Made by a program: the position numbers and the translations under genes | Source of the DNA: Chloroflexota bacterium | GTDB taxonomy: Bacteria; Chloroflexota; Limnocylindria; Limnocylindrales; CSP1-4 | DNA length: 6,810 bases | Assembly (NCBI GenBank): GCA_013698385.1 | Contig: JACCVB010000064.1 | Location: 1-6,810, forward strand | Direction of reading: 5' to 3' | Shown: positions 1 to 4,924 of the stretch, one piece after another | How the letters are laid out: every line of letters starts with the position of its first letter | Position numbering within the stretch: position 1 is the stretch's first letter | The notes under the pieces: model-generated | Database searches by the model: none | The model's input: only the letters and a program-made list of their open reading frames with translations | What the model was told of the DNA's origin: nothing

Positions 1-1
1 C

Positions 2-376
2 AAGCGCGTCGGCCCGGCCGAGGTGGAGAGCGCGGCCGTGTCCCACCCGGCCGTGCTGGAGGCGGCGGCGATCGGCGTCCCACACGCGATCAAGGGCGAG
101 GCGATCGTCGTGCTGTGCGTCCTGCGGCCGGACAACGCGGAAGATCCAGCGCTCCTCGGCTCGATCAGCCAGCGCGTGGCCGATGAACTCGGCAAGCCCT
201 TGAAGCCGGAGGTCGTGGCCGCCGTGCGGGCCCTCCCCAGGACGCGCTCCGGAAAGGTCATGCGCCGGGTGATTCGCGCGGCGTGGCTGGATCTCGATCC
301 GGGCGACCTGTCGGCGCTGGATGATCCGGTCGCGCTCGAGTCCATCCGCGCGGCGTCACGGGCAAGTTCGCGATGA
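2..376 (+). CDS. AMP-forming acyl/acetyl-CoA synthetase, C-terminal fragment
   Basis: This is the C-terminal end of an ANL-superfamily adenylate-forming enzyme, cut by the left edge of the window. The family activates a carboxylic acid with ATP and then forms the CoA thioester in the cytoplasm. The open frame begins KRVGPAEVES, followed by SHPAVLEAAAIGVPH and KGE, which is the usual layout of the mobile C-terminal domain of Acs-like enzymes. The core motif PRTRSGKVMRR holds the conserved adenylation lysine (codon 254-256), the residue that protein acetylation silences in Acs. About 124 residues are visible, roughly the last fifth of a 600-650 residue enzyme. The tail after the motif (DLDPGDLSALDDP) is longer than in short acyl-CoA ligases. 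Substrate cannot be told from this part: acetate is likely, but propionate or another short acid is possible. The TGA stop overlaps a possible ATG of the next gene (ATGA at 373-376). Confidence 0.9.
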   Translation, partial: KRVGPAEVESAAVSHPAVLEAAAIGVPHAIKGEAIVVLCVLRPDNAEDPALLGSISQRVADELGKPLKPEVVAAVRALPRTRSGKVMRRVIRAAWLDLDPGDLSALDDPVALESIRAASRASSR

Positions 377-404
377 ACGCCACCCACGCCCCGGCCACGA
401 TGCC

Positions 405-410
405 TATCCT
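405..410 (+). promoter_or_regulatory. Putative -10 element of a leaderless promoter for the phosphoribosyltransferase gene
   Basis: TATCCT fits the TANNNT -10 pattern and ends exactly 7 nt before the ATG at 418, the spacing expected when transcription begins at the start codon. No Shine-Dalgarno sequence precedes that ATG. The same block, GCCTATCCTTG followed by one variable base and GGC, recurs on the minus strand at 4791-4810 before another likely start. No convincing -35 hexamer is visible. This is an inference from position and recurrence. Confidence 0.45.
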
Positions 411-417
411 TGGGGCG

Positions 418-891
418 ATGCAACCTGCTGTCGCTCCCGAGCGAGACGTCGTCAGCTGGAAGGAGCTGGATCGCCTGGTCGAGGTCATCGCCGGCCGGCT
501 GGCCGGACAGCCGTTCGACGTGATGCTGGCGATCACTCGCGGCGGGATGGTGCCGGCTGGGATGCTCGCCTATCGACTGAAGATCCGCGACATCCTCGTG
601 GCGGCGGTCGAGTACTACGACGATCAGGGTCAGCCAGGACCCCACCCGACCTTCCTCCAGTTCCCGGCCGATCCGCAACTCCGCGGCAAGCAGGTTCTCG
701 TCGTGGACGAAGTCTGGGACAGTGGCACGACGATCCATGCCGTGACCGAGCGAGTCCGCCAGGCCGGCGGGCTGCCCACGACGGCGGTCCTCCACTTCAA
801 GCCTGGCCGCTCGACGGTGCCCGGCGAACCCGATGTCCGAGCGGTCGACACGGATGCGTGGGTCGTCTACCCGTTCAAGGCCGGAGGATAG
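418..891 (+). CDS. Type I phosphoribosyltransferase
   Basis: This is a purine-type PRTase, an enzyme that moves ribose-5-phosphate between PRPP and a nucleobase, or in some relatives only senses PRPP. Numbering from the ATG at 418 (157 aa), the PPi-loop motif ITRGG lies at about residues 39-43. The PRPP signature VLVVDEVWDSGTT, with its paired acidic residues, lies at 93-105. The tail VDTDAWVVYPF resembles the base-binding end of hypoxanthine/xanthine-guanine PRTases. Length suits a compact Gpt/Hpt-like enzyme. An upstream ATG at 373 would give 172 aa and an ATGA overlap with the synthetase gene. I prefer 418 because the extra 15 residues look unlike a PRTase N-terminus and because TATCCT sits 7 nt before 418. 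The base specificity is not resolved; a stand-alone regulatory role is possible. The propeller gene starts 3 nt after the stop, so the two are probably cotranscribed. Confidence 0.85.
   Translation: MQPAVAPERDVVSWKELDRLVEVIAGRLAGQPFDVMLAITRGGMVPAGMLAYRLKIRDILVAAVEYYDDQGQPGPHPTFLQFPADPQLRGKQVLVVDEVWDSGTTIHAVTERVRQAGGLPTTAVLHFKPGRSTVPGEPDVRAVDTDAWVVYPFKAGG
883..887 (+). promoter_or_regulatory. Shine-Dalgarno site for the BNR propeller gene
   Basis: GGAGG lies in the last codons of the phosphoribosyltransferase gene, 7 nt before the ATG at 895. It fixes that start and implies translation from the same message as the upstream gene. Confidence 0.8.
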
Positions 892-894
892 GCG

Positions 895-1995
895 ATGCCG
901 ACATCGATCCTGCTCGTCGGGACGCCCAAGGGGGCGTTCATCCTGGAACGCGCCGCAGACGAAGGAGGGGGCCCAGATGACTGGGCGATCCGCGGTCCGC
1001 TGTGCGAGGGCTGGCCCATCCACGACCTGATCGTCGAGCCCGGGGGCGGCGCCCTCCTGGCCGCCGGCGGATCGCCCTGGTACGGGCCGGCGGTCTGGCG
1101 CAGCGAGGACCTGGGCGTTTCGTGGACGCATTCGTCAGTCGGGCTGACGTTCGGCGACGACGGCGGCACCAGCCAGGAGCCGATCAAGACCGTCTGGAGT
1201 CTCGCGGTGACTCCAGACGGCGCCATCCTCGCCGGAGTCGAGCCAGCCGCGCTCTTCCGGAGCGAGGACCGCGGCGCGACCTGGTCGCAGGTGACCGGCC
1301 TCACCGAACACGAGAGCCGGCCCACGTGGCAGCCCGGTGCCGGCGGCCTCATCCTCCACACGATCATCCCCCACCCGACCGACCTCCAGCGGACCTGGGT
1401 CGGGATCTCCGCCGTCGGCGTCTTCGAGACCCTCGACGGCGGTGCGACGTGGGAACCCCGCAACCAGGGCGTGCGTGCCGACTTCAACCCGGACCCGCAC
1501 CCGATCACCGGTCAGTGCGTGCACAAGTTCGCGGCCGCCGCGGGCGAGCCCGAGACGCTCTATCAGCAGAACCACTGTGGCATGTACCGCTCATCGGACG
1601 GCGGCTTGAGCTGGACGGACCTCACGGCCAATGGACTGCCCAGCCAGTTCGGCTTTCCGCTCGTGGCCCATCCCCGCGATCCGGACACCTTCTGGATCAT
1701 CCCGCTCAACGGCGACGATCGCGGCCGCTACGTCCCGGGCGCATCCGCTGCCGTGTGGCGGACGCAGGACCGCGGCGAGACCTGGATCCGCTTCGGCGAC
1801 GGATTGCCCCAGCAGGATGCGTACCTCAGCGTCCTGCGCGAGGCGATGGCGCGGGACACGTCGGAACCCGTTGGGATCACGTTCGGGACCAAGACCGGCC
1901 AGCTCTGGCACAGCGATGACGATGGCGTGAACTGGCAGCTCATCACCCGCGATCTGCCGGAGATCTGGGCGGTCGAAGCCCTCGTCCGCGACTGA
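895..1995 (+). CDS. BNR/Asp-box beta-propeller protein ('sialidase-like' fold), function unknown
   Basis: The 366-residue product carries six Asp-boxes (S/T-x-D-x-G-x-x-W): SEDLGVSW at 70-77, SEDRGATW at 123-130, TLDGGATW at 179-186, SSDGGLSW at 233-240, TQDRGETW at 290-297 and SDDDGVNW at 340-347. The spacing of 43-57 residues fits one box per blade of a six- or seven-bladed propeller; the first strand may be built from the N-terminal LLVGTPKGAFIL. There is no signal peptide or membrane segment, so it should be cytoplasmic, unlike most secreted sialidases. Proteins of this type are often auto-named exo-alpha-sialidase, but the sialidase FRIP motif and a clear arginine triad are not evident, so I do not assign glycosidase activity. 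The middle blades hold clustered His and Cys (H155, H160, H202, C208, H210, H227, C228). The start is fixed by GGAGG 7 nt upstream. A MoaD/ThiS-like gene begins 14 nt downstream, suggesting a functional pair. Confidence 0.88.
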   Translation: MPTSILLVGTPKGAFILERAADEGGGPDDWAIRGPLCEGWPIHDLIVEPGGGALLAAGGSPWYGPAVWRSEDLGVSWTHSSVGLTFGDDGGTSQEPIKTVWSLAVTPDGAILAGVEPAALFRSEDRGATWSQVTGLTEHESRPTWQPGAGGLILHTIIPHPTDLQRTWVGISAVGVFETLDGGATWEPRNQGVRADFNPDPHPITGQCVHKFAAAAGEPETLYQQNHCGMYRSSDGGLSWTDLTANGLPSQFGFPLVAHPRDPDTFWIIPLNGDDRGRYVPGASAAVWRTQDRGETWIRFGDGLPQQDAYLSVLREAMARDTSEPVGITFGTKTGQLWHSDDDGVNWQLITRDLPEIWAVEALVRD

Positions 1996-2009
1996 CCGAG
2001 ACGCTCGCG

Positions 2010-2273
2010 ATGGCCGTCGTCCTGCTGCCGCGGTCGCTGCTGGCACTCTTCCCCGGCGTGGAGCGACGTCACGAGGTGGACGGGGCCGATGTCGCGGCGG
2101 TGATCGCGGCCCTGGAGGGACGCGTGCCAGGGTTGCGCGATCGACTGGTCGAGGATGGGCCGCGGCTGCGGCCACACATCAACGTGTTCGTGGCGGGAGT
2201 TCCGGCGGACTTGCGCACGTCGGTCGGGACAGACGACACCGTCCACGTCATCCCGGCGGTCTCCGGCGGCTGA
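2010..2273 (+). CDS. MoaD/ThiS-family beta-grasp (ubiquitin-like) protein with C-terminal Gly-Gly
   Basis: The 87-residue product has the size, strand pattern and C-terminus of a MoaD/ThiS sulfur carrier: an initial strand (VVLLPRSLL), a central helix (DVAAVIAALEGRVPGLRDRL), the strand HINVFVAG and the closing segment DTVHVIPAVSGG. In this family the terminal Gly-Gly is adenylylated by an E1-like enzyme (MoeB/ThiF) and converted to a thiocarboxylate that donates sulfur, for molybdopterin or thiamine thiazole among others. Here no moaE, moeB, thiF, thiG or cysteine-synthase-like gene is nearby, so a cofactor pathway cannot be assigned. The gene follows the propeller gene by 14 nt with no clear Shine-Dalgarno sequence, which suggests translational coupling. 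The RPHINVFV segment and SGG end suggest a subgroup tied to the propeller protein; that link is inference. It could act as a sulfur carrier or as a protein modifier. Confidence 0.88.
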   Translation: MAVVLLPRSLLALFPGVERRHEVDGADVAAVIAALEGRVPGLRDRLVEDGPRLRPHINVFVAGVPADLRTSVGTDDTVHVIPAVSGG

Positions 2274-2390
2274 CGCAAGGCCGCTGCAAGCCACAGCGCT
2301 CCGACGGGGTCGACATCCGACGGCCCATGGTCGAAGATGAGCGCCCAACGCTGGTGCCGCCAGCGACCGAGCGAGTGGAGGACCTGAACC
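2274..2390. other. 117-nt intergenic spacer
   Basis: This is the longest gene-free stretch on the plus-strand side. It holds the ribosome binding site of the next gene near its right end and a 7-bp direct repeat, CCGACGG, at 2301-2307 and 2317-2323. I see no T-tract terminator and no convincing promoter hexamers. Whether the MoaD-like and TM-helix genes share a transcript is undecided. Confidence 0.5.
2377..2381 (+). promoter_or_regulatory. Shine-Dalgarno site for the TM-helix/MscS-related gene
   Basis: GGAGG sits 9 nt before the ATG at 2391 and selects it over the upstream ATG at 2327, which belongs to a different, non-coding frame. Confidence 0.8.
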
Positions 2391-3176
2391 ATGCAGATCA
2401 CGGACTGGGGAGACGCCATCTTCCTGTCGCTGTCCAACGCGCTGAGCACGTTGCTGGCCGCCATCCCCCTCGTCATCGGGGCGCTGCTGATCGTCGCGAT
2501 CGGATGGATCATCTCCAGCGTCGTCGCACGCATCGTCAAGGAAATCCTAGAGCGAGTCGGCGCGGACCGGCTCTTCGCCGAGCACGGTGGCGAGGTCTAC
2601 GGCACCCGTTCCAGCAGCTTCCAGCCGAGCAAGGTCGCCGCCGAGATCGTCAAGTGGATCATCCGCTTCTTCTTCCTCATCGCGGCGGCCAATGTCCTTG
2701 GCATGCCCCAGGTCAGCCTGCTCCTGAATGAGGTCCTCCTCTGGATCCCGAACCTGATCGTCGCCGCGATCATCCTGCTCGTCGCCCCGCTTCTTGCTCG
2801 ATTCGTGCGCGGCGCGATCGAAGTCGGCGCCGGACGCATGGGCTTCTCGAACGCTGCCCTGCTTGGCCGGATCGCCGAGGTCGCGATCGTGGCCTTCGCC
2901 GTGCTCGTCGCGGTGAAGCAGCTGGGCATCGCCGCAGACTTCATCAACATCCTGGTCGTCGGCTTCGTGGCGGCCGTGTCGCTCGCGTTCGGCCTGGCGT
3001 TCGGCCTCGGCGGTCGCGAGGTCGCGGCGCAGGTAACGCAGGACTGGTACGCAAGCGTCAATCGCGCCGGGGAGAAGGTTCGCGCGGCGACCGCCGACCT
3101 GGACGGCTCGACCGTCAGGGAGGACTCGACCGTCGTGGTCGATCCGACCGTCGCGACCGATCGCCGCTCGACCTAG
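2391..3176 (+). CDS. Conserved-TM-helix membrane protein related to small-conductance mechanosensitive channels
   Basis: A 261-residue integral membrane protein with about five hydrophobic segments, near residues 20-46, 84-105, 115-137, 157-178 and 185-207. The last ends in SLAFGLAFGLGGRE (197-210), a glycine-rich pattern typical of the pore-lining helix of MscS-like channels and of the 'conserved TM helix' family (CmpX-like). Internal similarity between the first and third segments, each followed by a basic AR-V/F turn, fits the helix duplication seen in that family. It lacks the roughly 100-residue beta and C-terminal cage domains of true MscS. After the GGRE motif there is only a 51-residue polar tail with three hexapeptide repeats. 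A role as an osmotic or mechanosensitive channel, or a helper of one, is plausible but not shown. The start is fixed by GGAGG 9 nt upstream. Its TAG stop shares the palindrome CTAG with the stop of the convergent minus-strand gene. Confidence 0.8.
   Translation: MQITDWGDAIFLSLSNALSTLLAAIPLVIGALLIVAIGWIISSVVARIVKEILERVGADRLFAEHGGEVYGTRSSSFQPSKVAAEIVKWIIRFFFLIAAANVLGMPQVSLLLNEVLLWIPNLIVAAIILLVAPLLARFVRGAIEVGAGRMGFSNAALLGRIAEVAIVAFAVLVAVKQLGIAADFINILVVGFVAAVSLAFGLAFGLGGREVAAQVTQDWYASVNRAGEKVRAATADLDGSTVREDSTVVVDPTVATDRRST
3108..3161 (+). repeat. Three tandem 18-bp repeats in the tail of the TM-helix protein gene
   Basis: Three in-frame 18-bp units begin at 3108, 3126 and 3144. Each has a CG-ACCGTC core and encodes STVRED, STVVVD and PTVATD (residues 240-257). 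The codons tcg/ccg acc gtc are conserved while the second half of the unit drifts. The pattern suggests local duplication in a disordered tail. Confidence 0.75.
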
Positions 3177-3793
3177 CTGAGGTTTCCCCCGTCCAGGACG
3201 GTGAGCGGATCGAACGCCTCGGTCCGCTCAGCAACGGCGTCCCCGCCCAGGCCGGTGACCGCATGTGGGTCGGCGACGTCGTGAACGATCGCCCGCCAGC
3301 CTCGGTCGGCCAGCTCGTCCAGGGTCCGGAGCGCCACCGCGATCACCGAGACGGCGTGGGCGGCGGCCACCCCGTCGAGGCCACGGGCCAGGCCCACGGT
3401 CACGGCTCCCGCCGCGACTCCGCCTGCGGCCCGACCCTCGGCCACCGAGCGACGAGGATCCAGTTCGCGGCGTCGCATGAGCACGGCGGTCTCGCCCGAG
3501 CGGGTCAGCGCGGCGGACGCGATGAATGGCCAAGCGGCCGACGTGGTCGCCCCGGAACCAGCGTCCGGCGTCTCGGGCTCGTCGAATCGCAGGATCTGGG
3601 CCGGGAAGATGGCGTGCCGGACGGCGACCTCCGCGATCACGCGAGCGACGGCATCCGGCTCCTCCGTCAGCCAGGGCGGATACGCCCCGATAACCGTCCG
3701 ATCGGCTGACACGCCGTCACCGACGGCCAGCGCCACGCTGAGGAGCTGGCAGGCGAGCGCACGGCCGGAACGGGTCACTGCGTCGGACGGCAC
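3173..3793 (-). CDS. KamD-like gene, C-terminal segment (frame 3 of 3)
   Basis: This open frame of 206 codons, if read from GTG 3793, continues the KamD-like protein from SDAVTRSGRALACQLL to its end. It covers the last strands and helices of the barrel (VIGAYPPWL, HAIFPAQILRF) and a helical end (VALRTLDELADRGW, then ERTEAFDPL). The frame stays open upstream of GTG 3793 without a better start, and it overlaps the end of the middle segment by 19 nt. I read it as a displaced continuation rather than a separate gene, though a coupled restart at GTG 3793 cannot be excluded. Its TAG stop lies in CTAG shared with the convergent gene. Confidence 0.5.
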   Translation of the reverse strand: MPSDAVTRSGRALACQLLSVALAVGDGVSADRTVIGAYPPWLTEEPDAVARVIAEVAVRHAIFPAQILRFDEPETPDAGSGATTSAAWPFIASAALTRSGETAVLMRRRELDPRRSVAEGRAAGGVAAGAVTVGLARGLDGVAAAHAVSVIAVALRTLDELADRGWRAIVHDVADPHAVTGLGGDAVAERTEAFDPLTVLDGGNLS

Positions 3794-4272
3794 GCGGCAG
3801 CCAGGTCGGGCGCCACGATCAGCGGCCCGGCCCCCACGCCGACCAGCGTCTGGGCACGTCGGTGGAGTCTTCTCGCAAAGGCGTGATCCGCCAGCGAACG
3901 GTCCGGATCCACACCACCCGCGACGATCTCGGTCAGCGGATCCGCCTCTGCCAGATCGATCCGTTCGAAGGCCGCGACGACGGCATGGTCGGGGATACCC
4001 AATGCTGGGACAGAGGTCGCCAGCCGAACGTACCCGCGCCGCTCCGCCGCCGCCCCGTCCGCGACGCGACGGAGGTGCGCCAGGGCCCGCTGGCTGCCGG
4101 CGGGTGCCGGGTCACCATCGTCCTGTTGGTCGATCGGGGCATGACCCCCTTGGCCACGAGGTTGCCATTCCGGGACGTCCAGCCCGGCGTTCTCCATCCG
4201 CATCGCGAGCTCACGACCGATCGGGACCTCGATCCGGAGGAGGTCGAATCCGGCGGTCGCGAGCGTGGCCAC
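3775..4272 (-). CDS. KamD-like gene, middle TIM-barrel segment (frame 2 of 3)
   Basis: Read from GTG 4272 this frame gives 165 residues, but its homology begins earlier: RPWPGTTLHERDLNEALEE upstream of the GTG already belongs to the barrel, with only an in-frame TGA at 4336-4338 before it. It contains FDLLRIEVPIGREL (a barrel strand followed by a helix), a polar linker rich in Asp and Gln, and the best KamD-like block, GYVRLATSVPALGIP followed by AAFERIDLAEADPL and DRSLADHAFARRL. The residue run ends CRPTQ and stops at TGA 3775-3777, just where the third frame takes over. No ribosome binding site supports GTG 4272 as a true start. Confidence 0.5.
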   Translation of the reverse strand: MATLATAGFDLLRIEVPIGRELAMRMENAGLDVPEWQPRGQGGHAPIDQQDDGDPAPAGSQRALAHLRRVADGAAAERRGYVRLATSVPALGIPDHAVVAAFERIDLAEADPLTEIVAGGVDPDRSLADHAFARRLHRRAQTLVGVGAGPLIVAPDLAAACRPTQ

Positions 4273-4289
4273 CTCCTCGAGGGCCTCGT

Positions 4290-4793
4290 TCAGGTCCCGC
4301 TCGTGAAGGGTCGTGCCCGGCCACGGCCGACTTGCTCACCGAGTAGGTCCTGGAGCTCCATCCGTGCGGTCCGATTTGCGTCGATCCGATCGGTCGCCGC
4401 GACCATCAGCCGGGTCGCCTCGGACTCGGCACTCGCGCGACGTGCGGGGTCACGCAGGAGTTGGGATTCGAGTGCGAGGTCCACGGCACCCGAAGCGACA
4501 TCGAGGGCGAGGCCCTGTGGCTCGAGGTCGTACTCCATGAGGGCCATGGCGAACGGCAGCGCGATCCCGCCGCCGAGTCCATCCCGGCTCGTGGAGAGCC
4601 AGCGATCGACGGCGGCTCCGGCAAGCGGATGACCGGAACGGTCCAGCCCGGTCACCACGAGCAGCCGCAGGATGGCGCGCTCCTGGCCGACGGTCGTGGA
4701 AGCACGCGCCCGGGCTCCCCAGGCGGCGGCGAGCGACTCGGCTCGGTCGCGCAGCTGGTCGATGGATCGCTGGGGCAGGGCAGGGTCGGTCAC
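4290..4793 (-). CDS. KamD-like gene, N-terminal segment (frame 1 of 3)
   Basis: This 167-codon frame from GTG 4793 carries the N-terminal accessory region of the KamD-like protein: RSIDQLRDRAESLAAAWG, then TTVGQERAILRLL, PLAGAAVDRWL and GIALPFAMALMEYDL, ending with a charged helix (ANRTARMELQDLLGEQ). The last residues before TGA 4290-4292 (GRGRARPFTSGT) look out of frame, because the neighbouring frame gives the expected barrel strand there. The frame is open upstream of 4793 as far as 5288, but that part reads as non-coding and overlaps the HAD gene, so GTG 4793 is preferred. Confidence 0.5.
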   Translation of the reverse strand: MTDPALPQRSIDQLRDRAESLAAAWGARARASTTVGQERAILRLLVVTGLDRSGHPLAGAAVDRWLSTSRDGLGGGIALPFAMALMEYDLEPQGLALDVASGAVDLALESQLLRDPARRASAESEATRLMVAATDRIDANRTARMELQDLLGEQVGRGRARPFTSGT

Positions 4794-4924
4794 GGCCGCA
4801 AGGATAGGCCGAGGCAGTGCCGTTCGGTGGTTCGCGATGCTGCGTGCGCTGTGGGGGCCCGAGGGGCCGCAGACCGCTGGCGGGGTCGGCGGCCGGCAGC
4901 ATCGGGACGCCAGCCACGCTCGGT
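4794..4924. other. 131-nt spacer between the HAD and KamD-like genes
   Basis: The spacer holds the minus-strand TATCCT element next to the KamD-like start. It also has a short perfect hairpin, GGCCC-GAG-GGGCC at 4856-4868, without a T-tract. Nothing else convincing is seen; it supports separate transcription of the KamD-like gene. Confidence 0.45.
4801..4806 (-). promoter_or_regulatory. Putative -10 element of a leaderless promoter for the KamD-like gene
   Basis: TATCCT on the minus strand ends 7 nt before GTG 4793, with no Shine-Dalgarno sequence in between. The 20-nt block 4810-4791 matches the plus-strand block 401-420 at 16 of 20 positions, including an 8-base core, CTATCCTTG minus its first base. 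No clear -35 is seen. Inferred from spacing and recurrence. Confidence 0.45.

Larger units (their letters stand above)
3173..4793 (-). pseudogene. Lysine 5,6-aminomutase alpha subunit (KamD)-like gene, broken into three frames
   Basis: Three consecutive minus-strand reading frames together spell one protein of about 540 residues, close to the size of KamD, the TIM-barrel alpha subunit of the B12- and PLP-dependent lysine 5,6-aminomutase. The N-terminal part (TTV.QERAILRLL, then PLAGAAVDRWL and GGGIALPFAMALM) and the middle part (GYVRLA, AAFERIDLAEADPL, DRSLADHAFARRL) follow KamD's order as I remember it. Several residues usual in KamD, such as the CSGLCMPE and RDINMQRT stretches, are replaced. 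The frame changes between about 4335 and 4293 and between about 3810 and 3778. Each behaves like one missing base: total length 1621 nt, and adding two bases restores a multiple of three. Otherwise no stop interrupts the expected path. This may be a young pseudogene, assembly or sequencing error, or a truly split gene. The start is taken as GTG 4793, 7 nt after TATCCT. No KamE-like partner is in the window. Confidence 0.65.

Noticed and set aside
885..893. A third copy of GCCTATCCT, on the minus strand
   Set aside because: It is the complement of the GGAGG ribosome binding site plus the TAG stop of the phosphoribosyltransferase gene, and no minus-strand gene starts after it. It is a reminder that the motif alone is weak without the -7 spacing to a start.
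867..1575. Minus-strand frames opposite the propeller gene
   Set aside because: These are shadows of a well-supported gene, with no domain and no initiation signal.
895..1995. Annotation of the propeller as an exo-alpha-sialidase
   Set aside because: Asp-boxes are shared by many propellers. The sialidase FRIP motif and arginine triad are not evident, and there is no secretion signal.
2266..2284. Possible GCGGC/GCCGC hairpin at the end of the MoaD-like gene as a terminator
   Set aside because: It is a 5-bp stem with a 9-nt loop partly inside the coding region and no T-tract.
2301..2323. Direct repeat CCGACGG as an operator before the TM-helix gene
   Set aside because: Two 7-bp copies of a GC-rich word 16 nt apart are not significant at this composition, and there is no promoter to place them against.
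3477..4632. Long plus-strand frames opposite the KamD-like gene
   Set aside because: Their products are Arg/Pro/Ser/Gly-rich without any domain, typical of antisense frames in GC-rich coding DNA, while the minus strand carries the homology.
4856..4868. Hairpin GGCCC-GAG-GGGCC as a terminator after the HAD gene
   Set aside because: It has only 5 bp and no T-tract on either side, and such short palindromes are expected by chance in DNA this GC-rich.
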